Assembly (NCBI GenBank): GCA_018402665.1 | Contig: JAGYIN010000009.1 | Coordinates: 1-63,969, forward strand | Source of the DNA: Schleiferiaceae bacterium | GTDB taxonomy: Bacteria; Bacteroidota; Bacteroidia; Flavobacteriales; Schleiferiaceae | Reading direction: 5' to 3' | DNA: 63,969 bases | In this document: piece after piece, positions 7,117 to 15,564 of the stretch | How the letters are laid out: the number at the start of each line of letters is the position of its first letter | Numbering within the stretch: position 1 is the stretch's first letter | Translations under genes and position numbers: made by a program | Notes under the pieces: generated by a model | Database searches by the model: none | What the model saw: the letters and a program-made list of their open reading frames with translations, nothing else | What the model was told of the DNA's origin: nothing

Positions 7117-8670
7117 TTACATCTTTTTACCAAATTCTTTATTGTAGTATTCTTCTAAACTGAGATAAAAACTGATAACCATAACCACTAAGATCACTGC
7201 AAATGCCAAGCCGGTGATTGTTGTAGCACTTTGCAGTGCTGTAAGTCCGCCATAAAGCAATAGAACGGAAGCAGTAGCACCTTCCATAGCTGCCCAAAAG
7301 ATTTTTTGAATTTTAGGGGCATTGTGCCTTCCCCCGGATGTTAGGGTATCTACTACCATTGATCCGCTATCAGAACTGGTAACAAAGAAACTTGCGACAA
7401 GCAGAATGGAGAGTCCGGATGAGATTGAAACCAACGGGAATTTTTCCAATAGTTTAAAGAATGCGGTCGGAAGGTTATCATTTACCGCAGCTGTAATACT
7501 GTGGTCGCCCAAGAGCTCGAAATACAACGCGCTTCCCCCGAAAATACTCATCCATAGGAAGGTTAAAATGGTCGGGACAAGAAGTACGCCTATGATGAAT
7601 TCTCTTATGGTACGTCCTTTCGATACCCTTGCGATAAAAATCCCAACAAATGGGGACCATGCAATCCACCAAGCATAGTAGAAAACAGTCCAATTATTTT
7701 GCCAATTCGTATCGTCCCTTGCTCCTTGATAGCTTTCCGTCCAAAGGCCCAATTTGAAGAAGTTATCGATATAATACCCAAGATTCTGTACGAAGCCTTC
7801 CAGTAAAAAAGCGGTCGGTCCTATAGCCAAGACAAAAACCAACATAACAATAGCAAGCCCTAAATTCACCTCGCTGAGTCTGCGAATACCTTTATCGAGT
7901 CCCGCCAATAACGAGCCGGTAGCAAAAACGGTGATTACAGCAATGATAATTATTTGGGTGATTCTGCTATAAGGCACGTCGAAGAGGTATTCCAATCCTG
8001 CGTTTACCTGTTGCGCACCCATTCCCAGTGAAGTAGCTAAACCGACAATGGTAGCAATCACAGAAATAATATCTATTAAATCTCCCCAGCGACCGTAAAT
8101 TTTGTTCCCTAAAAGTGGATAAAAAACACTTCTAATGGTTAATGGGAGCTTTAGGTTAAATGTGAAAAATGCCAGCGCGAGTGCCACTACGGTATAAATG
8201 GCCCATGCGTGTATTCCATAATGCAGGAAAGTAATGCCCATTGCGCTTTTTGCGGCTGCAATGGTATCGGTATTGTCTACGAATGGATTTGAATTAAAAT
8301 GTGATATGGGTTCTGCAACACCCCAAAATACGAGGCCAATTCCCATACCAGCACTGAATAGCATGGCAAACCATGAGGCGCGTGAAAAATCAGGTGTTGC
8401 CTTTTTTCCACCCAATCTAATCTTACCGTACTTCGATGAAGCAATAAAGATGAGGAAGAACAACAAAACGTTGACTAAAAGAATAAAAAACCAACCCGAT
8501 GCATTACTAATAACTCTTTGCGCTTCTGCAAACAGGGCTTCTGCAGGTTCACCTATGATGATGATTGCTGTAATCGCTACAAGGAGTACGATAAGTGAGC
8601 CAAAAAATACTGGAGGGTTGATTGCTGCTCCGAACAACGTTTTCCTATCACTTCTTACATGTTCACTCAT
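7117..8670 (-). CDS. BCCT-family betaine/choline/carnitine transporter
   Basis: 517 residues from the start at 8670 (MSEHVRSDRKTLFG). The frame runs on to 8712, but those codons lie in a hairpin and add nothing conserved. About twelve transmembrane helices are visible. Family marks are GMGIGLVFWGVAEPISHF in TM3 (the glycine-rich substrate/sodium segment) and WWIAWSPFVGIFIARVSKGR in TM8 (the tryptophan box that binds trimethylammonium groups). Proteins of this kind import glycine betaine, choline or related osmolytes with sodium or protons, which fits a marine habitat. There is no long regulatory C-terminal tail of the BetP kind. It lies downstream of susC/susD on the same strand, separated by a hairpin. 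Confidence 0.93.
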   Translation of the reverse strand: MSEHVRSDRKTLFGAAINPPVFFGSLIVLLVAITAIIIIGEPAEALFAEAQRVISNASGWFFILLVNVLLFFLIFIASSKYGKIRLGGKKATPDFSRASWFAMLFSAGMGIGLVFWGVAEPISHFNSNPFVDNTDTIAAAKSAMGITFLHYGIHAWAIYTVVALALAFFTFNLKLPLTIRSVFYPLLGNKIYGRWGDLIDIISVIATIVGLATSLGMGAQQVNAGLEYLFDVPYSRITQIIIIAVITVFATGSLLAGLDKGIRRLSEVNLGLAIVMLVFVLAIGPTAFLLEGFVQNLGYYIDNFFKLGLWTESYQGARDDTNWQNNWTVFYYAWWIAWSPFVGIFIARVSKGRTIREFIIGVLLVPTILTFLWMSIFGGSALYFELLGDHSITAAVNDNLPTAFFKLLEKFPLVSISSGLSILLVASFFVTSSDSGSMVVDTLTSGGRHNAPKIQKIFWAAMEGATASVLLLYGGLTALQSATTITGLAFAVILVVMVISFYLSLEEYYNKEFGKKM

Positions 8671-8691
8671 TGATGACTTTTTAATAGTAAG

Positions 8692-8717
8692 CCACGGTGT
8701 ACCGAAGTACACCGTGG
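8692..8717 (-). terminator. Hairpin with C(UUCG)G tetraloop after susD
   Basis: Perfect 11-bp arms CCACGGTGTAC / GTACACCGTGG (8692-8702 with 8707-8717). In the minus-strand transcript the loop is UUCG closed by C-G, an exceptionally stable tetraloop. No long T-run follows on the minus strand (CTTACTATT), so it may be an inefficient terminator or a 3' stabiliser that sets the susCD/BCCT ratio. Confidence 0.6.
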
Positions 8718-8747
8718 TCTATTTGCTTAACACTAGTTAGAAAGGAC

Positions 8748-10241
8748 TTACTGGTTAACCACCCACATTTTGGTGTTTTGAGTGTTGCCACCCATCACAT
8801 CAATAGCGTTGAAGTAGTTCGTTGGATTTAAACTAGCTTCATTTCCTGGGTATAGAAAACGCATGGGTAAGGCATCTCCGTTGGTGTTTGAACAAGGAGC
8901 AGAGATGAACGGAAGGTTTGCCCAATTTCCATTTTCTTGCGTGTACCAGCGTCTTACTTCAAAGTAATTGTCCAGTCCTGTAAAGAACATGGCCAACCAT
9001 TTTTGCTGGCGAATACTGTTTAAACTGTTGTCGTAACCCGCACCAGAATTTGCGATGAAATCTGCAAAATCGGTCCAACTCGTCATAGAGAAGTCTGCGC
9101 CATAGTATTCCATGGAAGCTTCAACAGCACTTGCGTGGTGTGTCGCAGCATCGTCTATGATCCAGCCGTTGTGCGCAGCTTCTGCAAGTAAGAACTGTTG
9201 CTCGGCATAGGTCATGATAATACCTTCAGCCATAGATCCCGCTTGATTATGGTTAGGATAGTTGTAGTACGCATACCCTAATCGCGATCCTGTTTTATCA
9301 CAAGATTCACTTCCATTGTCTGCACCTTTGTAGGTTGGTGTAACCGTTGGGTCATTAAAGATATCTCCGGCATTGTAAGGACGTGCATAAACGTACAAAC
9401 GCGGGTCATCGAAGGTATCCAGTGCCGCATGTGCATTAGCACTTAATGCAACTGCATCGAAATCACCTTGTTTTAGCGGTACCAGCGGGTATTCGTTAGG
9501 GAAGTTACCGGTATACGTGAGCACGCCGTTATCGGCATTGCTTTCCATCAGTGATTCGGTGGTGACAATAGCAGCGAATTGGCTACTTACATCTTGTTGT
9601 TCAGAGATGTACATGAGCAAGCGCAATTGCAATGCATTGGCCAATTTTTTCCATTTTGCCGCATCACCACCAAAAAGAATATCGCCATCGATTGAACCAC
9701 CGTTATCCAGCAATTGGACCGCAGCGGCCAATTCCTCCAATAAACCGTTTGTTCCAGTGATGATCTCCTCTTGTGAATCGTAGGCAGGGAACCAATTCGC
9801 GTCCGTAGAGCCTGTGATGGCCTCACTATATGGAATATCACCATATGCTAAAGTTAAGGTGCTAAACACCCAACTTTTCATAACTTTAGCAGCGCCCTCC
9901 ATTTGGGCATTGCCCGCATCTGCAGCGACACGTTCCGCTTCAATAAGGTTGCCTAAGCTCTTGTAGTTCTGATTCCAAGTATTTGGGAAGGCATTCCAGC
10001 TGTACTGACCCACTTCAGCTCTGAGCGTTTTTGCCGCTAATTGTGAAGCGCAATTCCCTAAGAGATAGCTTTGGTTAACCGAAGTATTCACGCTAGAGCG
10101 CACACCTTCCGTAAATAAAACCCCGGCATCGACATGCGATGGTTCGTTTGGGTTTTCATTGATCGTTGATAGTTTTTCGCAACTCTGAAAACTAAGGCTT
10201 GCCATTGCGATAAGCGCGCCTAGAAATAATGATTTTTTCAT
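8748..10241 (-). CDS. SusD/RagB-like outer-membrane lipoprotein
   Basis: 497 residues. A lipoprotein signal ends SLSFQSC (Cys21), followed by INENPNEPSHVDAGVLFTEG, the usual N-terminus of SusD-like proteins (SusD-like_2 type). TPR-like helical content and the late WLAMFFTGLDNYFEVRRWY segment also fit. SusD proteins sit on the cell surface as the lid of the SusC channel and capture the glycan or peptide substrate. The gene lies 11 nt downstream of its susC partner. No glycosidase is adjacent, so the substrate cannot be inferred. Confidence 0.92.
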   Translation of the reverse strand: MKKSLFLGALIAMASLSFQSCEKLSTINENPNEPSHVDAGVLFTEGVRSSVNTSVNQSYLLGNCASQLAAKTLRAEVGQYSWNAFPNTWNQNYKSLGNLIEAERVAADAGNAQMEGAAKVMKSWVFSTLTLAYGDIPYSEAITGSTDANWFPAYDSQEEIITGTNGLLEELAAAVQLLDNGGSIDGDILFGGDAAKWKKLANALQLRLLMYISEQQDVSSQFAAIVTTESLMESNADNGVLTYTGNFPNEYPLVPLKQGDFDAVALSANAHAALDTFDDPRLYVYARPYNAGDIFNDPTVTPTYKGADNGSESCDKTGSRLGYAYYNYPNHNQAGSMAEGIIMTYAEQQFLLAEAAHNGWIIDDAATHHASAVEASMEYYGADFSMTSWTDFADFIANSGAGYDNSLNSIRQQKWLAMFFTGLDNYFEVRRWYTQENGNWANLPFISAPCSNTNGDALPMRFLYPGNEASLNPTNYFNAIDVMGGNTQNTKMWVVNQ

Positions 10242-10252
10242 TGTTATCGTTT

Positions 10253-13200
10253 TTAAAGGTTCGCGTTAATTGAAAAACCGAAACTTCGTAATGACGGCAT
10301 TGAAGTACTTTCATAACCGTTTACAAAGAGTCCGTTACGAATAGAATACGTCTCAGGATCAATGGTCGGTACCTTAGAGAATAGCAAAAGATTACGTCCA
10401 ATAAAACTGATGGTAAGTCCTTCTAGACCAGTATTAGCCAATTTTTCTTTTGGTACAGTATAAGCCACACTCAGCTGACGTAATTTCAAGTAAGAAGCAT
10501 CAAACGTTGACGGTTCAATGTTATCTCTTCTCCATACGTTACCGTAATATTTGTAGTAATAGTCGCGAAGTGGAACCGAAACGGTGTTTTCAACTAAGTT
10601 GCCGTTACTGTCGTACATAACTCCAGCTCCAACAACGCCTCCAGCAGATTCCTCTGTGTAAACAGGTTGGCCGTTACTGTCGTATGAGACGCTAGAAATA
10701 GCACGTCCATCTATAGCGTTCATATCCAAATGTGGATCATCGTCATTTACGAGGTTACCCGCAGTGTTGTGCAAAGTGTGCGAACGTGAATAGATTAGAC
10801 CACCGATTTGACCGTCAAACAAAATATTTGCTTGCCAATTTCCTACGGAGAAGCTATTCATCCATCCAATACGCGCTTTGGGCTGGTAAGAACCGATGGT
10901 ACTTTTTTCTTCACTAACCATAGGATAACCGTCCTGGTGAATGATGTTGCCATCAGCGTCACGCTCAAAGGTTAGACCTTTTAATTGGCCCAATAATTCA
11001 CCTTCAACAGCAACATACTCCAGACCTGCAGTACCGCCATCGTTCGGGAACATGTTCGCTACGATTGGATAACCACCGCTTACACCTTCAGGTAATGAAA
11101 CCACTACAGCGCGATTCGCACCTAGGTTGATCCGTGAATTCCATTTGAAGTTATTCGATTTCACAAGATCACCGTACAATTGAAGTTCGATACCCGTATT
11201 GCGAATAGCACCGCCATTCGCGAGACGGCTTGATCGACCGGTAGAAGAAGCCACAGGTAAATAAATGATTTGATCCTTTGTGGTCATATCATAAACAGCA
11301 AGATCCATTCCGTAACGGCCTTTCGCAAAACGTGCATCGATACCGAATTCGCTCGAGTTTGTGCGCTCTGGACGTAAATCGGGGTTCGTTGCAAAAGAGT
11401 TAATACCAAACGCCGGATTACCGCCAAACATAGCGGAAGGACTGTAGGTATTATTCAGTAAGTAAGGATCGGTATCAGAACCTACCTGGGCCAAAGCACC
11501 ACGCAGTTTTAAGAAACTGATTTTGCCTAAATCCGCCATCTCTGAAACCACTACCGATGCAGATGCTGCAGGGTAGAAATAACTGTTGTTTTCGACAGGA
11601 AGTGTAGAAGACCAGTCGTTCCGAGCACTTAGGTCTAAATAATACATGCTTTTGTAGGCAAAAGAAGCCATTCCGAACACAGAGCGAATCGCTTTACGTG
11701 CATAACGACCTTCGGTCTGTACGTTTGAACGATTATTCGTCAGGGTGAACACACCCGGCTGCAATAATTGCGGGTTGTTCGCAATCAATGATGAGCTCTG
11801 TTGCATCATCAAGTTACCACCCAATTTCGCGTCAATTCTCAAGTCTTTCTGCTCTAGAGGTGCAGCATTTGCCCAAGAAAGAAGTGCTTCCGTATTGTTT
11901 TCCATGAACGAAAGACGGTCTTCACGGAAACTGCCGAAAAGAACTTTTTTCGTAGAAGTTGCGCGTCTGTACTGACGAATATCATTCTTCATGTCTTGAC
12001 CTGTGCGAACGCGTAGGTTCGTACGATCATTGACGTGATAAGTAGCGTTGATATCACCGAGAAGACGACGTGCGTTAAAGCTGTTCGTATTCTCGTTAAC
12101 AATCATCCATGGATTGTTTCCCCATAATTCTTCAACGTAGGCCTGCTGCACATTTTCTTGCCCAGGCTTCCAGTATTCGCGTAGGTCATCGATCGCTGTG
12201 TTACGCGGCAACCACAAGAAAGAATACATTACCGAAGAACTTTCATCGTAACCGGCATTGGGAACATTGTTCGAACCTGAACCGACGTACATCGCATTTG
12301 CTCTGAACTCTAGGCGGTTATTGAATAATTTCTTACCGACAGAAGTCTGAAGGGTCGATCTACTCAAATCAGTATTAGGGACAATCCCACGACGGTTTAA
12401 TTGTGTCGCTGAGAATCTGAAATCTCCGTTTTCGTCGGCATGTGAAATACTCACGTTATTGTTTGTACTCACCCCTGTTTGAAAGAAGTTGCGCATGTTA
12501 TTTGGAGCAGCCTCAAAAGGCACGGCTTCACCTTTAGAGTCCCACTGTTTGATCAACTGACCATTGGTACGGGGGCCCCAGTTTTCACCGAAGGCATCGT
12601 AGTAGTCGCCAGTGTAGTTTGCACCGTTGCTGTAGCTGTATTTTCCATAGCCACCGTTTCCGAACTGGTCTTGGAAATTTGGAAGTTTCAATGGTGTTTC
12701 GATGACGGTATTTGAATTTACGCTTACACCCCAACCCGTACTGTTTTGACCAGTTTTAGTCGTTACGTAAATTACTCCGTTTGCAGCACGCGAGCCGTAC
12801 AATGCAGCGGCGGCTGGACCTTTCAATACAGAGATGTTCTCAATATCGAAGGAGTTAATGATCTGTGCGCCATTACCAAAGTCAATGGTTGAAGAACCGT
12901 TAAGACCATCACCAGGAGAAAACAAACCATTGGTAATAGGGACACCGTTCACGATAAACAGCGCTTGACTGTTCCCGTTCAAAGACGTCTGTCCGCGAAT
13001 GGTCACGTTTGAAGAAGCAGTGGGTCCTGATGAACCGCCCGTAACATAAACTCCGGCAAGTTTACCGCTGAGGTTATCTACTGCATTGGGTGCCGGTACG
13101 GATGCTATATCCTTACTTTTCAGCCCTTGAACTGCATAGCCTAAGGCACGCTGTTCACGAGACACCCCGAGGGCTGTAATGACCACCTCTTCTAATTGGA

Positions 13201-13513
13201 TCTCTGACGGAGTTAAAGTCACGTTCAAAATAGATTTGCCCGAGACGTCTACAGTCTGCGTTTCAAATCCGAAATAACTGAAAACCAATTTTGTCTGGCC
13301 GTTATACAATGTAATACCGTACTGGCCCATAGCATCAGTCAATGTTCCTTCCTGACCGTTTAAAACAGTAATGGAAGCGCCTATTACTGGGTCTCCGGCA
13401 TTATCAGTTACGGCTCCAGTGATTTTTTGCTGGGCCCATCCAGATTGAGCGAACCCAATGAACAGAAAGAGAAAAGCAATAAAATGTGAATAACGATTGT
13501 GTCGTTTTCGCAT
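10253..13513 (-). CDS. SusC/RagA-like TonB-dependent outer-membrane transporter
   Basis: 1086 residues. A signal peptide of about 27 residues ends GFAQSGWAQQ. Then come a carboxypeptidase-regulatory-like (CarbopepD_reg_2) beta-sandwich (ITGAVTDNAGDPVIGASITV, about 30-110), a plug domain containing VVITALGVSREQRALGYAVQ and ISVLKGPAAAALYGSRAANG, and the beta-barrel. Together with SusD it takes up large nutrients using TonB energy. It is the first gene of the minus-strand pair. A terminator-like structure lies within 65 nt upstream and may act as an attenuator or end the preceding small gene. Confidence 0.95.
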   Translation of the reverse strand: MRKRHNRYSHFIAFLFLFIGFAQSGWAQQKITGAVTDNAGDPVIGASITVLNGQEGTLTDAMGQYGITLYNGQTKLVFSYFGFETQTVDVSGKSILNVTLTPSEIQLEEVVITALGVSREQRALGYAVQGLKSKDIASVPAPNAVDNLSGKLAGVYVTGGSSGPTASSNVTIRGQTSLNGNSQALFIVNGVPITNGLFSPGDGLNGSSTIDFGNGAQIINSFDIENISVLKGPAAAALYGSRAANGVIYVTTKTGQNSTGWGVSVNSNTVIETPLKLPNFQDQFGNGGYGKYSYSNGANYTGDYYDAFGENWGPRTNGQLIKQWDSKGEAVPFEAAPNNMRNFFQTGVSTNNNVSISHADENGDFRFSATQLNRRGIVPNTDLSRSTLQTSVGKKLFNNRLEFRANAMYVGSGSNNVPNAGYDESSSVMYSFLWLPRNTAIDDLREYWKPGQENVQQAYVEELWGNNPWMIVNENTNSFNARRLLGDINATYHVNDRTNLRVRTGQDMKNDIRQYRRATSTKKVLFGSFREDRLSFMENNTEALLSWANAAPLEQKDLRIDAKLGGNLMMQQSSSLIANNPQLLQPGVFTLTNNRSNVQTEGRYARKAIRSVFGMASFAYKSMYYLDLSARNDWSSTLPVENNSYFYPAASASVVVSEMADLGKISFLKLRGALAQVGSDTDPYLLNNTYSPSAMFGGNPAFGINSFATNPDLRPERTNSSEFGIDARFAKGRYGMDLAVYDMTTKDQIIYLPVASSTGRSSRLANGGAIRNTGIELQLYGDLVKSNNFKWNSRINLGANRAVVVSLPEGVSGGYPIVANMFPNDGGTAGLEYVAVEGELLGQLKGLTFERDADGNIIHQDGYPMVSEEKSTIGSYQPKARIGWMNSFSVGNWQANILFDGQIGGLIYSRSHTLHNTAGNLVNDDDPHLDMNAIDGRAISSVSYDSNGQPVYTEESAGGVVGAGVMYDSNGNLVENTVSVPLRDYYYKYYGNVWRRDNIEPSTFDASYLKLRQLSVAYTVPKEKLANTGLEGLTISFIGRNLLLFSKVPTIDPETYSIRNGLFVNGYESTSMPSLRSFGFSINANL

Positions 13514-13535
13514 AATTAAAGATGTTTAAGGAATT

Positions 13536-13576
13536 AAAAAAAAGAACCCGCCAAACCAATCCTAAGGGCCTAGCGG
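13536..13576 (-). terminator. Terminator/attenuator upstream of susC
   Basis: On the minus strand CCGCTAGGCC (13576-13567) pairs with GGTTTGGCGG (13557-13548), including G-U pairs, around a 9-nt loop. GTTC and then eight T (13543-13536) follow. A separate GACAGA/TCTGTC dyad lies just upstream, near 13583-13597. It either ends the 70-aa gene or attenuates susC transcription. Confidence 0.6.
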
Positions 13577-13626
13577 AACGACAGATTTTCTGTCAATAAG
13601 AAATAGGAAAGGGTACTAAAAAGTAC

Positions 13627-13839
13627 TTAGAACACTCCGTATGTACAGGGAGTGGAAATTTGGGCGCCAAAAGGAAAGGCGTGCTTTGAATTTGTCTGAG
13701 ATTGCGGTTTCGACGTATAGTCGTCTTCGACAATAAGATCCACGGGGTCCACTTCTGAGATATAGTCTTCTATGGGAAAAGATTCCGTGACTGTATCTGT
13801 GAATTCTATGATGGTAAGGAGATTTTGCGAGTCTTCCAT
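13627..13839 (-). CDS. Small acidic protein (70 aa), uncertain gene
   Basis: MEDSQNLLTIIEFTDTVTES opens a strongly acidic N-terminal two thirds; a proline-, serine- and threonine-rich tail ends FPFGAQISTPCTYGVF with a single Cys five residues from the end. No signal peptide and no recognised family. In favour of a real gene: ATG start, a dedicated terminator 50 nt downstream, and no overlap with other genes. Against: low-complexity composition and no homologue I can name. Alternatives are a leader peptide for susC or a chance frame. Confidence 0.35.
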   Translation of the reverse strand: MEDSQNLLTIIEFTDTVTESFPIEDYISEVDPVDLIVEDDYTSKPQSQTNSKHAFPFGAQISTPCTYGVF

Positions 13840-13971
13840 GGAGGTGCTAAGGTATGAAAACTAAAGGAGGTGTGCAATTCTTATATGGTGTAGATAGGTA
13901 GAGGCACCTGTACATTCCGAACTTGAGTCGTACCTTTACAGGCTCAAACCTACAATTAGCTGGCGGTCCCA

Positions 13972-14826
13972 TTGAAACCTATTCCTACAAAAGCGCTGAA
14001 GCAAGTTCTTCATTACTTTCACTTCTTTAATCACGCGTTATCCGCTGAAGAAATTTTGCGCTATATCGCTGTTCCAGCGTCGCTTGAAGCCATAAAAGAG
14101 GGGTTGCATTTGCTTGAGATCGAGGGATTTGTTTACCAGAACCAGGGCTGGTTTGCATTAGATTTAGCATCGCTGGAATTGCGCGTAAAGCATGAGCGAT
14201 TGAATAAAAGGCGGCTTAAATTGGCGCGAAGAGTCGGAAGATTTATCGCCCTCTTTCCGTTTGTAAGAGGAGTTTATTTAAGTGGTTCACTGTCAAAATC
14301 TGGCGTTCAGTCAAAGGATGATGATCTTGATTTCTTCATCTTAACCGCGTCAAACCGCGTTTGGACTGCAAAATTCTTTTTGATCGCGTTCAAAAAAATA
14401 GTCCTCTTGAATTCAGAGAAGTACTTCTGCATCAACCTCCTAATGGATGAGAACCATTTATCTTTGACCAAGCGCAATCGCTACACCGCGACTGAGGTAG
14501 TTTCTTTGGTTCTGTTAAAAAATACAGAAGGGCTCGAACGATTCCTTCATGCGAACGATTGGGTGAAAGCGTACTTTCCAAACGTGGAACTCCCTGAAGC
14601 ATCTGCGGTAAGGCAAGCATCCACAACGCTGCTGGAGCGCTTTTTAAATGGCTTCCTAGGTGAGGCCTTTGAACAATGGTGTAAGGAGCGGTTCACGATA
14701 CATATGCGTACACATACGGATTTGGAAGAAGGCTATTTTGAGGCAGAAGCACACAGTTCCGCCTACTTTCCGCAAAGTGTGGAACAGCGGTTAATGAAGC
14801 ATATAGAGAGTTTTGAAAATGAATAG
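13972..14826 (+). CDS. Nucleotidyltransferase-domain protein with N-terminal winged-helix-like region
   Basis: 284 residues, starting at TTG (an in-frame stop lies at 13957 and no ATG precedes the conserved part). Residues about 5-65 look like a winged helix (LSAEEILRYIAVPASLEAI, then EGFVYQNQGWFAL). Residues 95-125 carry a nucleotidyltransferase signature: Gly105-Ser106, an 11-residue spacer, then Asp118-Leu-Asp120 (KDDDLDFFIL). The rest is helical with no named domain. It overlaps the next gene by 8 nt and leads a polysaccharide cluster, so it may activate or tag a precursor, or regulate the cluster. The specific reaction is unknown. A TACCTTTA -7-like element lies at 13931-13938. Confidence 0.7.
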   Translation: MKPIPTKALKQVLHYFHFFNHALSAEEILRYIAVPASLEAIKEGLHLLEIEGFVYQNQGWFALDLASLELRVKHERLNKRRLKLARRVGRFIALFPFVRGVYLSGSLSKSGVQSKDDDLDFFILTASNRVWTAKFFLIAFKKIVLLNSEKYFCINLLMDENHLSLTKRNRYTATEVVSLVLLKNTEGLERFLHANDWVKAYFPNVELPEASAVRQASTTLLERFLNGFLGEAFEQWCKERFTIHMRTHTDLEEGYFEAEAHSSAYFPQSVEQRLMKHIESFENE

Positions 14827-15559
14827 AAAAGAATGGGTCATAGCGTTACTCTCTGGAGTAATGCTTTTTGTGGTTGCGACAATACGTCCAGTTCAATATG
14901 CAGCGGAAGCCACATTTTTTGTTCCACTTACCTTGTTGGAAAAACAAATTGAGCAAAATGGAATAGGTTTTGGGTCGCCAACTGAAGTGGACGCGCATAT
15001 AGAGCTCATGCAAAGTCCAGTCGTATTAAAAACAATTGAACGACGCTATAACGAGCCGTTTGATCTGTCGGTTCGTAAAACGAGAAATGGAGCAGTAGCG
15101 GTTGAGGTACGTTCTGAGGCGGCTGATCTTTCTGCGACTATTGCGAATCATGCCGTGGCAGTCGCGGATTCGATCAAGCAGTCCATGTTGCGTCAAAATG
15201 TGGGGATGAGTTTCGATGTCATGGCTGAGCGAACGGTAGCGCTGCAAGCGGAAGAACATACTTTGAGAAAAGCCTTAGACTCCTTAAGATTTGCCGCACA
15301 ATCCGACTCGTTGGCCTATGCCGCGCTCATTTTCAGAAAAGAACGCCAGTACGGGACTGCAGTCGTAGAATTAACAAATGCGGAACGCAAACTGGAAGAA
15401 TTGAAATCGTATAAGGACGCCCCGGCTCCCAAATCATACAGTATTTCCCCGGCGATGCCAGTGGAGCAACCGGTCGGTCTACCTGCATGGGTTATTGGAA
15501 TACTGGGTGCCGTTCTCGTCGCTGGCGGATTAAAATTATGGACGGCCAGCACATCTTAA
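14819..15559 (+). CDS. Short Wzz-like polysaccharide chain-length/co-polymerase protein
   Basis: 246 residues from the ATG at 14819 (a TTG at 14813 would add two). It has a first membrane helix (about 6-24, WVIALLSGVMLFVVATI), a periplasmic part beginning YAAEATFFVPLTL, a coiled-coil-prone middle (LQAEEHTLRKALDSLRF) and a second membrane helix (about 222-240, LPAWVIGILGAVLVAGGL) preceded by prolines. This is the layout of polysaccharide co-polymerases of the Wzz type, without a tyrosine kinase domain. Such proteins set glycan chain length together with the polymerase. It lies between the nucleotidyltransferase and the ligase/polymerase gene; the start overlaps the upstream gene. Confidence 0.75.
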   Translation: MNRKEWVIALLSGVMLFVVATIRPVQYAAEATFFVPLTLLEKQIEQNGIGFGSPTEVDAHIELMQSPVVLKTIERRYNEPFDLSVRKTRNGAVAVEVRSEAADLSATIANHAVAVADSIKQSMLRQNVGMSFDVMAERTVALQAEEHTLRKALDSLRFAAQSDSLAYAALIFRKERQYGTAVVELTNAERKLEELKSYKDAPAPKSYSISPAMPVEQPVGLPAWVIGILGAVLVAGGLKLWTASTS

Positions 15560-15564
15560 ATGTG

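Noticed and set aside
8671-8712. Upstream start for the BCCT gene
   Set aside because: These codons are part of the UUCG hairpin and the following untranslated stretch; the conserved protein begins at 8670.
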